From Barthelona sp. PAP020 (lineage: Eukaryota; Metamonada: BaSk clade): DNA of 32,023 bases. The translations under genes and the position numbers were made by a program. The notes under the pieces were generated by a model, which worked only from the letters and a program-made list of their open reading frames with translations, was not told where the DNA came from and did no database searches. The DNA lies in NCBI GenBank assembly GCA_040182905.1, contig JARQWU010000104.1, forward strand, positions 1-32,023, in the 5' to 3' direction. Numbering within the stretch: position 1 is the first letter of the stretch; each line of letters opens with the position of its first letter. Below are positions 1 to 10,504 of this stretch, in pieces.

Positions 1-1
1 G

Positions 2-40
2 GAAGAGTTGAACAGAGAGAAAGAACAGTTCGTTGAATAG
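2..40 (+). CDS. 3' end of an upstream gene (partial)
   Basis: The window opens inside an in-frame stretch of twelve codons ending in TAG at 38-40. The residues read E-E-L-N-R-E-K-E-Q-F-V-E, which is charged and heptad-like, as at the end of a coiled-coil protein. The other two frames are less protein-like or stop earlier. The call rests on composition only because the rest of the gene lies outside the window. Confidence 0.35.
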   Translation, partial: EELNREKEQFVE

Positions 41-402
41 AAATGATTAATTTTTAACTTTCATCGTTTTCACAATTTATTTTCGGGGTTTCATCAAAAT
101 TAACAGAGTTTGTTGTTTGATAATGATTTTTCATATTTGTTATGAGGATAAACTTACGTTTTTTTTTTCGTTTTGTTTTTTACAGCTTGTTGAAGAAACT
201 TTTCCTTTAATTTACAAATTTATGCAGAAGTCTTTCAACGAATAATTGTATTTCCAAGAGGAAAAGCAAAAGGATTTTTTTTTTTCCCAAATTCTCAACG
301 ATTTTTTTTCAATTATTTTGATAGTTATTGCACTAATCAATAAAAATAAAAAGGTTTTTTTGGCAGTCCTACGATTTTTTTTTCCTCAATTTTTTTTTTA
401 TC
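41..402 (+). promoter_or_regulatory. T-rich 5' flank of the giant surface-protein gene
   Basis: No gene seen. The stretch has many pure T tracts (for example around 161-170, 277-286, 303-309, 376-383 and 391-399). The last one ends four bases before the ATG at 403. Comparable A/T homopolymers precede the HID1 start (minus strand, 21565-21600). A pyrimidine tract ending in TTACAG near 172-184 resembles a splice acceptor, but no matching donor or branch site is convincing. Confidence 0.4.
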
Positions 403-3400
403 ATGAAGATAACATGTAGAGTTATTATTGTTTCTTTATTGCTTGCATTTTGTATTGCAGAAGATGCGATAAACCTTGATAAGAGAGTTTCTAAAGTCTT
501 TGGTGCTGGTGATTCCATAACTCCAAAAACATATTTATTTAAGTTGCCTGCCTTTGAAACTAACATCTTTTTATACTATATTCATGCAACTGAAGTTCCT
601 CATGCTCAAAACTTTGCGTCAATTAGTATTTTAGATGAGAATCAGGTTGAATTGTTCAAAGAAATTGGTATGAAACAATTTGAAACTTATTTTGGGTTTG
701 CAGGAACTTTTTCAAGTTCATTTGCAAAGTACATTTCTGTTACTGCTTCATTTAATGGGGGTGATTTGTTTGTTCTTGTAGATGATAATAATGTCATTGG
801 AAACACAAGTAAAATGGGTGTTTCTGCAATTCTAAAAGATGGTTTGTATGTGTATAGCAGTTATTTAGATCAAAATGTGATTAATTATGTTGGTAAATAT
901 ACATCACAGTCAAATATGTTAGGTGTTGTATCATGCACACATGATTCATGTGTGTCAATTAATTCTGATGGGGCTTTATATCCTTTTGTGAATGAATTCA
1001 AATTTTTCTTACCGATTATTCATGGAGATGAAGAAATTTCTTTAACTATTGATAGTTTTATACTGTTGGAAGAGGAACATGCTATTAATAGAACTGTTTC
1101 TTTGATTGATAGTGAATATATTTTTTTCAAGTATTCAGAAATGCCTCAAGATGGAATACTAAGCATAATTCAAGATGGTATAGGTGTTGTTGATCTTTAT
1201 TGCACTCAGGAGCCTTTTCTTGGAACACCAACCGGCGATGTTGTAAATATTCGTATGTTTAACAATCATATGTATGTATTGGAGCCTACTTCTACTGAAT
1301 ATTTTTTCCGACTTGGATTTTCAGGAGAAACTGCAGCTAACACTAGGTTTTTGGTGGAATCTCTCCCTATTCAGTATGTCTTTTCCAGTGATGGACAAAA
1401 ATCTTTTGAATTAAATGAGAATGATAGAACCATTGCTAAGAGTCTTATTAGTACTGCTGAATCTATCAGATTGTTTGATTTTGAGACCACTTCCAACTTT
1501 GATTTTGTTATACAGAAAGGTGGAGATCAATATCTCGTTAGTAACAAGTTAAAAGATGAAAGCAATCAATTTTTCTATGCTGAATTAGTTTATAATTTGG
1601 ATACTTATTTTGTCATGCATGGTGAAGGACAAGTGAAAATTACAGAATATATTGTTAACGAAAAAGCTTTCAGCAATCCTTTAATAATTGATAGCTCAGT
1701 ATATTCAACCTTTGTTTATCCTCAAGCTACTTTGGTGAAGTTTAATTCACCTGTTGCATTAATTCATGAACCATATGCAGTTTTTGTTGATGAAATTGTT
1801 GTTTTACCAGAATCAACCATTACTGCGTGTTTGATTACTGAAAAAGGAACAGAGAAAACGTACAGCATTCAAACTGAAGAATATGTTGTTGAAAATATCA
1901 AGTTAAATGAACCAATGAAGTTAAAATTGCCCTTCAATTTGTTCAATATGACTGAACCACAGGGAAAATGGAAAGTTACAGTGAATAGCACCAATGAATT
2001 CTACTTTGCCATGTATCATAATTGTGATTTGGAAAAGGTTGCTGATTGTTCTGTTTTCTATGGTATTGAAGCATTTTCTGAAACTTCTTTCTATTTATAT
2101 GGAGAAGAAACAGTTACTATCGATATCCGTGTTATTGAAACAGATATTACTGTTACCTTTGAAAAAGAAGAGGATTTCAGTATTCCTTTTGATCAAGATG
2201 TTGTTGTATTAACTGCATTTTCTTCCAGCAATTCTATCACTTTAGATGTAGATCCCAATGAGAATAATGTTTTAAGCGTTGATATTGAATGTCAAATTGA
2301 GTCAAATTTTACTTTTAACGATAATGCGAAAGAAGTTGAAATGGTGAAAGTTTCTTACATCACCGTAGCTGATAGTAAATTGAAGATTGACTTTACCGAA
2401 CCAAATGCATATTACATCAAGTCCAGACAGATTGAGTATGATTATTTATTGAAAGAAGGAGAAACCAATGTTATGAATAATGGTGACATTGGATTATTAG
2501 ATTGTAGTTCTTTTGACTGTCTTATCATATTTGAAAGAAAAGGAACTAAAGCTAAAATTGATATTGAATTGGAAGGAGAAGTAGTCTTTTCTAGTTCTAT
2601 GACTAATTTGTTTGAATTCCATGATTTATCAATGGTTGAACATTATTATTTTGTTAAATATATGGGTAATGGTGTTTTAGAATTCAATTTTAACGAGTTT
2701 AATATTCCAGAAGGATTAATTGAACCTCAAAATGAGTTAATTGAAGTAAAGACAGAATATAGATATCAAGCAGTTTTATTGAATGTTACTAGATCTAATT
2801 TAATTGTTGAATTGACCAATAATTATTATTTAAGTGTCAATGAAATGTTTTATTCTGCTGAAAATCAAGTTGTGTTTTTTGATTTTGAAAATAAAGTTGT
2901 TCCTTTATTGATTAATAACACAGAACAATTGAATGTATTCAAATTAAATTTTTCTGTTGGTATCATACCTGAATTACACCCAGAAAGTTATGAATATTCA
3001 GTTTTTGTTCCTTATTCGACAATGTTTTCTTTTGATTTGGATTTGTTAACCTGTAAGAATCATTCGATTATTATTTATGATAAGAATGGTCAAAAATTAA
3101 ATGGTTATGCTTCTGAAGGTGGAATTCCCAACTATATCAATCATCATCGTAAATATGAAGATGTTTCTGAACTTAGATTTGATTATATCAGTGTTAGTTC
3201 AAAGATCTATTTCAGTCTATGGACAAAAGAAACAATTAAGTATGATTTGGCTTGGAAATATGAAGACGATTATGTCGAATTACAATATATTAAGGATAGC
3301 TTTTTTGCTGATTCTAATGAAGGGGCTAAATGTGTTTACATTGAAAAACTTGATGAAGAAATGATATTAGATTTTGATCTATCAGGCGTTTCTCATTTAA

Positions 3401-6400
3401 TTGTACGTAGCCCTGTCTTTACTTCAATTGATATGACTGTGGTTGATTTACATTTTGAATTTGAGATTCAAACAGACTTATTTGCCTGTGTCTATCCATA
3501 TTCTGGTCAATATTCTTATTATACCATCAAATATCTTCCTAAAAATCGTATCAAATTTGGTTATGACAAGGATAAAAAGAAATTTGATCACGATTTCACT
3601 GTTGATTTATATCGTACCCTTCCTATATTTATTGAGAGTGGTAATTGGTATGATAAGGTGTTAATTGTTAATGCTGGTGCCAAATCTGAGTTACAAATCC
3701 AATGGGAAAGTGATGCAGTTATTAACATTGGAAAGGGTTTAAATTCGATTCAGTGGATGACAAATACAGAAGGTGGTGTTTTGTATATAACTTGTGTTGA
3801 ACAAAATGAAGCAAATTGTGATGTTAATATTATTGGTTTAGAACCACTGTATTCACCAGATATTGTTGGTAACGTTACAGATGTTGAAGCAGAAAACAGT
3901 TATAATTTTGAATTCCAGTTGAAAAATATTGGCACCAAAGCCCTTGTTCAAATGGAATTTACCAGTGATGTTGAAATGCTTTTATTTGATGAAAAATATC
4001 AAAGCATATACCTTTCAGAAGGAAGAATATTTGATATATCCTCTTGTGAAGAAGCTAAACGTCAAGTTGTATTTATCCCAACGAAATCTCAAAAGATGAA
4101 TATATCAATAGTGACTATGGACCTTCCAATGTTTGAAGAACACGTTCAGGTAAACGTTGAATTGGGAAAGAATCGTTTCTTTAGACAACCTTCTTCAACT
4201 TATGACATTACTCTTTTATTAGCTATGAGCACAACCAATAATGGTTATGTGTATGTTTCTGATAAAGGTTTACCTCATTCAAGTTGTACAAGTATTGAAG
4301 GAACACAACATTATTTTGATGACCATTTTGATAGCTTCTTAGCATTTGCACTACCTGCTACTGAGCAATTGTTTTTGAATTTTGAAAGTCTTGGTTATTC
4401 TAGCTTATTAACAATAAAAGCTTTTTTTATCCCAAGAGAAGCCGATATTCATGTTGCTTCTTATATCCATGATGGGTTAGCTGTGAATTATGATGTGATT
4501 AGAACCTTTGAACTTGTTAAAGAAGCTGTCTCATACGCTATAGATATTTTTTCTTCTGATGAAGTGGAAATTACTTTGACGAATCCCAACTCAAATTTCG
4601 AGTCATTCACAGTTATTGGTCATAGAGTTTATAAGCTTGATGCGGTCGGTTCTTACAAGATGAAGATGCTTTCTGAACATCAAAATGAGATTACCTACGG
4701 GGTAATTCCCATGACAGAACTGAATATTGGAGAAACTTCATCTCTTACTGTCTTGCCATTTGAAACCAATCTTGTGCTAATTCATCATGAGGAAATCAAT
4801 TCTCAATCTCATGTTATTATCACAACACATGGTGAAAAAGTAACGTTAAAAGTATACAAGTTCGGTATACCAGAAGAGGTTATAGTTGGTTCTTATTCTA
4901 ATTATGTTTTTGATAGTAGTGAGCCTTTGACCTATTTTACAGTATCTTGTGCTATTGTTGGAACATGTTCAATTGGTATTGAATCTTTTGATATTATTAA
5001 CGAATACTTATTTATCAATGAACCATTAGAATATAAGAGTAAAGGACATGTTGTATCGTATAAACTTGATTTGAAGAATATTGCTGTTGATTCCAAGTTA
5101 TATCCTATCCATGTGATTTTTACTACTGCTGTTGAGGCTTATTTTGTGTTAAATGATACAAAGTTTGCTTTTACAGACAATATTTTATTACCTACACTTA
5201 ATTCTCATGATTCTAATTATACCAATGCCCATATAGAGTTTGTTACTGAAAAAGACATTTCCGTTCTGGTTAAATATGATTCACATCATGATATGACTGT
5301 TGGAGATGTCTCAGAAATTAACTTTATTGATAATATATTATATTTCCGTGTTGATATTAGTGATATTAGTCAAGCTTCTGTTGAAGTTCTTCTTGATACG
5401 TATTATGACAGTTCCTCAGCAAGAGGATATGGTGTATTTTTTTCCATGTTTAATTATCCTTCATATTTGGGTTCATATTCCTGGGTCAATTTTGAAAAGA
5501 CACAAACTTTGATTTTGCCAATTGAAAACAACTCAGCAAAATATGTATACTTTACTTTGGAAAAAATTATCGATATTGATTGTTCAGGTTTCAATGTATC
5601 AATTTTGAAATCCAATTTATGGTCTGAAGTAAAATTAGGTGAAACTAAACATGTCGAAATAACCAAAGATATTCGTCCTCATTATTTGGTTAATCTTGGA
5701 AATGCCAAAAATGACAAAATTGTTTTCCATAGTGAATGTCATGGAATTGATGTAGAAATTATCACTCATTCAACTACAGAAGGTGATCAAGGTCATAATT
5801 ATGCTTGTAATGGCATATTAAAATTGTCTTTTGAAGGAAACATTGATTCGATGAAATTAATTTTCACAGCAACAACTGATGAGGCTGATGCTATTTTATT
5901 TTTTGTTGATCGTCTCATCAACACTGATTATGGTGTTAAAACCGATATTGTTCTTGGTAAAAAAGAGTATCTCATTGTTGAATTACCTTCAGTAGAAACG
6001 AGTCTTGATGGTATTACTGTTCAGCTAAAAGATAGCATTGACGGTGCCTTAAAAATCGATTTAAGTAGTGATTTCAATGTTTTCAGTAGATCAGCTTATT
6101 CTACTGTTTACAATGATAGAGTCAGTTATATTTCCTTTTATAATGAGGGTGAAAAGACTTATTTGTTATTAAATGCTTTTAATGAAGCTTTTAATGGTTC
6201 TTTATGTGTGTATCCTTCTAATGAGACTTCTATTACTTTCAATGTTGATGAAGAAACTCAAATTTTCTTTAAAAGTCAGAGTAATTTCGTTCCTGTTTTT
6301 AAAATAGATTATAAACCTCTTGCATTGGATCAACATCGTTATCTAACAATGAAAAGCAAGCATGAGTTTGTTATTTCATCAGCAAAGTTATATTTTGCTA

Positions 6401-9400
6401 ATCCTGTACATATTCCACATTGTACAACGGACAATGTTGACATTATGTACATTTCTGGTGAATTATCAGAAGAGATAGTGATTGCTTCTGGTATAGCTGA
6501 GCCTAAAACACTTGTTAATGACTCTAAAGTCACTTTATACCCATTTGAAACCTACTACAAGATGGAAACAGATCCAGATAAGGCTGTAACTTTTTCTTTT
6601 GAATGTAACGAAAATGTTGCTGTTTTAATTGGCCACACACCTTCCCCTACGATGTACCCTTCTGCTGATGGACTTTGTGGTAGTAGCTATGATGAAATCT
6701 ATAGTTTAGAAGCAAATGTCAAACAGGATATCACTGTTGTGTCTTCAACAAATGGTGAATTGTTCATTACTTTTTCCTTCATTTCTACTGCTCTTGTTGA
6801 AAGTAATGTTCATCCTGAATTGAGTGTGAGTTATCAGTTGAAAGAAGTATCCAAAGAGATATTATTCAATGAATGGATGTCTTTCAATTTAAAAGACCAT
6901 GATTACATGATATTGACATCAAACGAAGAGTATAGTTGGATAATAGAGGTGAACACGACTAAAAGAGTTGTTTTTAGATTCAGTACCAAAAATGGTGAAG
7001 AAAATCAAATTTCTGCTACTGCCACAACTGTATTATTAATGACAGACTTATCAAAACATATCATAATGACCACTGAGAGTTATGAAACCTTTGAAATGAA
7101 AGTTCGATTCAATCCTGTGATGCATGTGCATAATGCTTCACAAGTTGATTACTCTGAATTCATTGAGACAAAGTTAGATTTATTAATTGTTGGTTCACCA
7201 AATGCTTATTTAAGATACCGTTTTGATGGAATAGATTCGAAAACGATTGAAGTGTTAGTTGCTGATGAAAATTGGAAAACTTTGAAAGACGCTGTTGCAA
7301 TCAACAGTCCTTTACCTACTTATGGAGGTAATGTCTTTTATTTTATCAGATTCAACGTTAAACCTAGTAATATAGAGCAAAATTTGATCAAAGGATATGT
7401 GAAAATGATTTATCCAACTGAGATACGTTTGGAAGATCCACATTCTATTGTGACTTCGCCTCATTTGGGAGGTATCGCCAAGTTGGTTAAGTTTAACGAT
7501 TTTGTTGTTTTACAACCCAAAGATATCAACGTCAAGTACAATGTTTTTGACAGTAATAGAAGACAAACGATAAGTCCGATTGATGATATCACCAAGATTT
7601 GCATACTTTCAAACATTGAAGCTAATGACGTTTTTTATGTTGACATTTATGACATTCAAGCAACCACCTTTAATTTCTCTCTATCGACAGACCTATTCTA
7701 TTTAGGTCTAAACAAACATATTTCTATCAGTAGTGCCAAAAAGGTTCTACCGTTCAGGATTAATTTAGCATCGATCCCTGCTGGAATCTTGTTGAATAAT
7801 GTCAATTTGACATTGACTGATGCTGAAAAGAACGTTTTAGAAGGAAAGCTATTCTTTTCCAATACATCTGTGGCTAGTGCTAATGACAAGACATTAGATC
7901 TTAAGTCTTTTTCTCTGTTTACCCTTGACCATTTGACCACATATTTTTCAACGTTTGAGACATTATACGTGACATTGTACATTCCTAAATCTTCTTCAAT
8001 ATTGATTCAAATGCAATCGAACGTTGATTTTAAAAAGGAAGCAGATATTGGTAGTCCAGTTGTTGAAAAAGTTACAGAAGATATGGATGATCGTATCTTG
8101 TTAAACGTCCCTGCTAATCACGGTCCAATTACTGAATTAGAATCAATCAAAGTAAGTGTTAAAGTTGATGAGAACGTTCTTGCCAAATATAAATTGAAAA
8201 TCGAATTATATGTCATGTCGTTGAAGCCTTTTGTTAAAGAAGTTTATGAATCAGTTACAACATTCCTTGTAAAGAATACAGATGGATTACAGATTCGTAT
8301 TTACACTGTTCCATCAAACGATTTGAATGATGTTGGAACTGACGAGTTCACTTATTCAATTTCTTCTGAAATTGTTACCAATAAACATGTCGAATGGGAA
8401 AACATTGATGGAAAGAGTCTTACAACTGGCAGTATGGAAAAAGATACTTCTGTTGTTTTTGAAAGTACTGTACCTGCTTCTTCAATCCCATATTTATTGA
8501 ACATGATCACATCCACCAATGTTGATGCACATATTGTTATATCTCTTTCTAATGAGCCTATTTTGGAAATTGACAGTAAGTTCTGTCCTATCTTATTGGA
8601 AACCTGTGATCTACCCTCTTATTCACAACAACAAACAATTTTATTAGAGGTCACTGCTCTTGAATATATCAATGATTTTGTTATTGAATTGACAAAGATT
8701 GATCCATATAATTTGACTGGAATTAACTTGAATGACCTTCATTTTACTGTTCAAAATGTTGCTCCTAAAGTATTTTTGATTGATGTTACAAACAAGTACC
8801 ATCGTTTGTTTGTTAGTGTGAGCACCAATGATATTGAATTGATTATGTCTACCAAAACTATTCCATCAAAGAATTGTATTCATACAATTGATAGAAATGA
8901 AACTTTTTCGGTAAACGAGTATCCAAGTATCATAAATCTTGAATTGGGCTTGAACTATATTACGATCTACGCCAAATACGGCAGCAATGTTCATTTTGAT
9001 TATGAAAACATGTATCTTGGTGAAATAAGCAATATTGTTACAGATTTTGCGTTGTCACCATACGGATACGGGGTTATTCATTTGAATAGCTATGCTAATT
9101 ATCTACCTTTAACTTTTATCAGTACTTATGGCTTTTCAATCAATGGTTTCTCTTCCACCTACACTGAAAATAAAAAATATATGCTTATCTTACCCTTCAG
9201 TTGTCTTGAAAGTTCAGGACTTGATGTTGTCATTGTTTCAAAGAAAGGTCAAAATGACATGCTTGCTGTGAAACCTTCTGGGTATACTCTTAGTGTTGAT
9301 ACTCCTTTAACCTTATTGTGGGATATGAACACTTTAATTATTGGCCTAAATGTTGATGTAGCGTCTTATACAATTGATTTTTCAAAGCCAACATTGTTTA

Positions 9401-9792
9401 CTGTGGTTAATGATTCAGCTGTTTGCAATGTTTTGACTTTCAATCACGATTCTTTGATTGCAGGATCAGAATTGGCAAAAATTGGAAACCCAGTCATTGT
9501 TTTGAATAAACCTCAACCAAATACCGTTATCACTTTAAAAAAGATTGACAATCCCAGTGACCCAAATAATGGTCCAAACAATATCATTTTCATTGTAGCT
9601 GGAATTTGTCTGATTTGTGCTGGTGTAAGTATTTTCTTGTGTTTGAAGAAGAAAAAGACAGAAAAGGAGAGTATTTATTCCGATGGTAATTTGATGGTTC
9701 TTGACGATGAGGCTGATAATGGTTTTGATTTCCAAAAGGGTGATTTTGTTAAATTGGATGACAAAGATGATAATTTTGCCTTTGACATTTAA
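403..9792 (+). CDS. giant type I membrane / surface protein, 3129 aa
   Basis: I do not recognise the family. What is visible: an N-terminal signal peptide (hydrophobic core at residues 7-17, likely cleavage after A-F-C-I-A near residue 19), then about 3040 residues of ectodomain. This is rich in alternating hydrophobic/polar residues, Asn, Asp, Ser and aromatic residues, suggesting stacked beta domains, with scattered cysteines and many N-x-S/T sites. One hydrophobic span follows (about residues 3060-3081, N-I-I-F-I-V-A-G-I-C), then a K-K-K-K stop-transfer and a 48-residue acidic tail with N-G-F-D-F and N-F-A-F-D. A motif [L/Y]-P-(A)-F-E-T recurs at residues about 51, 1453 and 2048, hinting at repeated domains. 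No LRR, EGF, cadherin or fibronectin signature is obvious. It starts at an ATG after a T tract and has no intron. Role (adhesion, matrix contact or receptor) is inference only. Confidence 0.93.
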   Translation: MKITCRVIIVSLLLAFCIAEDAINLDKRVSKVFGAGDSITPKTYLFKLPAFETNIFLYYIHATEVPHAQNFASISILDENQVELFKEIGMKQFETYFGFAGTFSSSFAKYISVTASFNGGDLFVLVDDNNVIGNTSKMGVSAILKDGLYVYSSYLDQNVINYVGKYTSQSNMLGVVSCTHDSCVSINSDGALYPFVNEFKFFLPIIHGDEEISLTIDSFILLEEEHAINRTVSLIDSEYIFFKYSEMPQDGILSIIQDGIGVVDLYCTQEPFLGTPTGDVVNIRMFNNHMYVLEPTSTEYFFRLGFSGETAANTRFLVESLPIQYVFSSDGQKSFELNENDRTIAKSLISTAESIRLFDFETTSNFDFVIQKGGDQYLVSNKLKDESNQFFYAELVYNLDTYFVMHGEGQVKITEYIVNEKAFSNPLIIDSSVYSTFVYPQATLVKFNSPVALIHEPYAVFVDEIVVLPESTITACLITEKGTEKTYSIQTEEYVVENIKLNEPMKLKLPFNLFNMTEPQGKWKVTVNSTNEFYFAMYHNCDLEKVADCSVFYGIEAFSETSFYLYGEETVTIDIRVIETDITVTFEKEEDFSIPFDQDVVVLTAFSSSNSITLDVDPNENNVLSVDIECQIESNFTFNDNAKEVEMVKVSYITVADSKLKIDFTEPNAYYIKSRQIEYDYLLKEGETNVMNNGDIGLLDCSSFDCLIIFERKGTKAKIDIELEGEVVFSSSMTNLFEFHDLSMVEHYYFVKYMGNGVLEFNFNEFNIPEGLIEPQNELIEVKTEYRYQAVLLNVTRSNLIVELTNNYYLSVNEMFYSAENQVVFFDFENKVVPLLINNTEQLNVFKLNFSVGIIPELHPESYEYSVFVPYSTMFSFDLDLLTCKNHSIIIYDKNGQKLNGYASEGGIPNYINHHRKYEDVSELRFDYISVSSKIYFSLWTKETIKYDLAWKYEDDYVELQYIKDSFFADSNEGAKCVYIEKLDEEMILDFDLSGVSHLIVRSPVFTSIDMTVVDLHFEFEIQTDLFACVYPYSGQYSYYTIKYLPKNRIKFGYDKDKKKFDHDFTVDLYRTLPIFIESGNWYDKVLIVNAGAKSELQIQWESDAVINIGKGLNSIQWMTNTEGGVLYITCVEQNEANCDVNIIGLEPLYSPDIVGNVTDVEAENSYNFEFQLKNIGTKALVQMEFTSDVEMLLFDEKYQSIYLSEGRIFDISSCEEAKRQVVFIPTKSQKMNISIVTMDLPMFEEHVQVNVELGKNRFFRQPSSTYDITLLLAMSTTNNGYVYVSDKGLPHSSCTSIEGTQHYFDDHFDSFLAFALPATEQLFLNFESLGYSSLLTIKAFFIPREADIHVASYIHDGLAVNYDVIRTFELVKEAVSYAIDIFSSDEVEITLTNPNSNFESFTVIGHRVYKLDAVGSYKMKMLSEHQNEITYGVIPMTELNIGETSSLTVLPFETNLVLIHHEEINSQSHVIITTHGEKVTLKVYKFGIPEEVIVGSYSNYVFDSSEPLTYFTVSCAIVGTCSIGIESFDIINEYLFINEPLEYKSKGHVVSYKLDLKNIAVDSKLYPIHVIFTTAVEAYFVLNDTKFAFTDNILLPTLNSHDSNYTNAHIEFVTEKDISVLVKYDSHHDMTVGDVSEINFIDNILYFRVDISDISQASVEVLLDTYYDSSSARGYGVFFSMFNYPSYLGSYSWVNFEKTQTLILPIENNSAKYVYFTLEKIIDIDCSGFNVSILKSNLWSEVKLGETKHVEITKDIRPHYLVNLGNAKNDKIVFHSECHGIDVEIITHSTTEGDQGHNYACNGILKLSFEGNIDSMKLIFTATTDEADAILFFVDRLINTDYGVKTDIVLGKKEYLIVELPSVETSLDGITVQLKDSIDGALKIDLSSDFNVFSRSAYSTVYNDRVSYISFYNEGEKTYLLLNAFNEAFNGSLCVYPSNETSITFNVDEETQIFFKSQSNFVPVFKIDYKPLALDQHRYLTMKSKHEFVISSAKLYFANPVHIPHCTTDNVDIMYISGELSEEIVIASGIAEPKTLVNDSKVTLYPFETYYKMETDPDKAVTFSFECNENVAVLIGHTPSPTMYPSADGLCGSSYDEIYSLEANVKQDITVVSSTNGELFITFSFISTALVESNVHPELSVSYQLKEVSKEILFNEWMSFNLKDHDYMILTSNEEYSWIIEVNTTKRVVFRFSTKNGEENQISATATTVLLMTDLSKHIIMTTESYETFEMKVRFNPVMHVHNASQVDYSEFIETKLDLLIVGSPNAYLRYRFDGIDSKTIEVLVADENWKTLKDAVAINSPLPTYGGNVFYFIRFNVKPSNIEQNLIKGYVKMIYPTEIRLEDPHSIVTSPHLGGIAKLVKFNDFVVLQPKDINVKYNVFDSNRRQTISPIDDITKICILSNIEANDVFYVDIYDIQATTFNFSLSTDLFYLGLNKHISISSAKKVLPFRINLASIPAGILLNNVNLTLTDAEKNVLEGKLFFSNTSVASANDKTLDLKSFSLFTLDHLTTYFSTFETLYVTLYIPKSSSILIQMQSNVDFKKEADIGSPVVEKVTEDMDDRILLNVPANHGPITELESIKVSVKVDENVLAKYKLKIELYVMSLKPFVKEVYESVTTFLVKNTDGLQIRIYTVPSNDLNDVGTDEFTYSISSEIVTNKHVEWENIDGKSLTTGSMEKDTSVVFESTVPASSIPYLLNMITSTNVDAHIVISLSNEPILEIDSKFCPILLETCDLPSYSQQQTILLEVTALEYINDFVIELTKIDPYNLTGINLNDLHFTVQNVAPKVFLIDVTNKYHRLFVSVSTNDIELIMSTKTIPSKNCIHTIDRNETFSVNEYPSIINLELGLNYITIYAKYGSNVHFDYENMYLGEISNIVTDFALSPYGYGVIHLNSYANYLPLTFISTYGFSINGFSSTYTENKKYMLILPFSCLESSGLDVVIVSKKGQNDMLAVKPSGYTLSVDTPLTLLWDMNTLIIGLNVDVASYTIDFSKPTLFTVVNDSAVCNVLTFNHDSLIAGSELAKIGNPVIVLNKPQPNTVITLKKIDNPSDPNNGPNNIIFIVAGICLICAGVSIFLCLKKKKTEKESIYSDGNLMVLDDEADNGFDFQKGDFVKLDDKDDNFAFDI

Positions 9793-9851
9793 GTTTGTCC
9801 TTCAACTTTATAAATATTTGTAATTTTATTTTTCCTTTGTTTTATCTTTTT

Positions 9852-10236
9852 CCAAAACTTTTTAAACTTGAGTGGGCCACTCGATTGTATCCACAAATGT
9901 CTGGTCCTGATGTCGAGGGCTCCTCAGGTTATTAGTCAATGATAAGCCTTTATCTTTATTCATATCGATGACCCAGGGTTTTTTTTTTTTCAGGAAGCAC
10001 TCAGTCTTGACACTTTAATTTCATGAGCTGTTCACTAGAGAAGCTGTTCTACACAGCAGGGGAACTATTATGGTACCAAATGTTCAAAAGTACCAGAAGG
10101 CTTGATCTTCTTGAATTTGATCTTAATTGTCCAAGATTTCTTGCAGTTCATTTGTAAATAGTCAAAAATTTTGAAGTGAGTGACAATAACTTGTGGTTTT
10201 TAAGGGTTTAAAAAAAAGAAAGTAAATACAGAAAAA
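9852..10236. repeat. dispersed repeat, copy 1 (direct, diverged)
   Basis: This segment aligns by eye, in the same orientation, with 13671-13998. Shared blocks in order: a start at CCAAAACTT; TCAGGTTAT followed by CTTTATCTTTA and CTCATAT-like bases; TTCAGGAA then TCTTGA(C/T)ACTTT; a TGTTC block; TGGTAC(C/T)AA; GCTTGAT then TTCTTGAA; TTTGCAGT-like then ACTTGTAAATGGTC-like; AAGT(G)AG-AATA; and ACAGAAAA. Copy 1 carries about 40-50 extra bases near its left end (about 9880-9925) and a T12 run near 9980. No reading frame is kept between copies. The element class is unknown. Confidence 0.7.
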
Positions 10237-10439
10237 TAAACAACTCTTTTTTGTTTTTGTTTTCTCATTAAAACAGTGCTTCTTAAGTTGAAAATATGTC
10301 ATTCAATTTTTGAAGCATCATCATAATTTTTCGTATGGCATCCAAAAAGAAACAACAAGAATTACCAACTCATCTACATCAATAAAAGACTATTGCATTT
10401 ATAAACAACATAACCACACACTAATTGACATGATTGAAC

Positions 10440-10478
10440 GCTCTTAAATGTTTATTCCAACAAAAGATTCATAAGAGC
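10440..10478 (-). terminator. candidate 3' UTR hairpin after the kinase-ankyrin gene
   Basis: A 7-bp perfect stem (10440-10446 with 10472-10478) encloses a 25-nt AT-rich loop just past the TAA stop of the minus-strand gene. Such short stems arise by chance in AT-rich DNA, so a role in 3' end formation is speculative. Confidence 0.2.
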
Positions 10479-10504
10479 ATAAATGAGAGACATATCACAC
10501 ACTA

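Larger units (their letters stand above)
9793..10504. other. convergent intergenic region with repeat copy 1
   Basis: This lies between the 3' ends of the surface-protein gene and the kinase-ankyrin gene. It contains repeat copy 1 (9852-10236), listed separately. From 10237 on it is AT-rich, with a 7-bp perfect inverted repeat (GCTCTTA at 10440-10446, TAAGAGC at 10472-10478) about 27-65 bases past the kinase stop, so in its probable 3' UTR. No further gene is supported. Confidence 0.5.

Noticed and set aside
105-186. Possible 5' UTR intron (pyrimidine tract ending TTTTTTACAG)
   Set aside because: No good donor or branch site is visible, and every gene in the window is continuous, so a chance match in T-rich DNA is simpler.
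395-402. Trichomonad-type initiator (TCA-pyrimidine-W) as a lineage marker
   Set aside because: Only partial matches occur before some starts (403, 17848, 24673) and none before 24272, 21544 or 13292, so it cannot support a lineage call.
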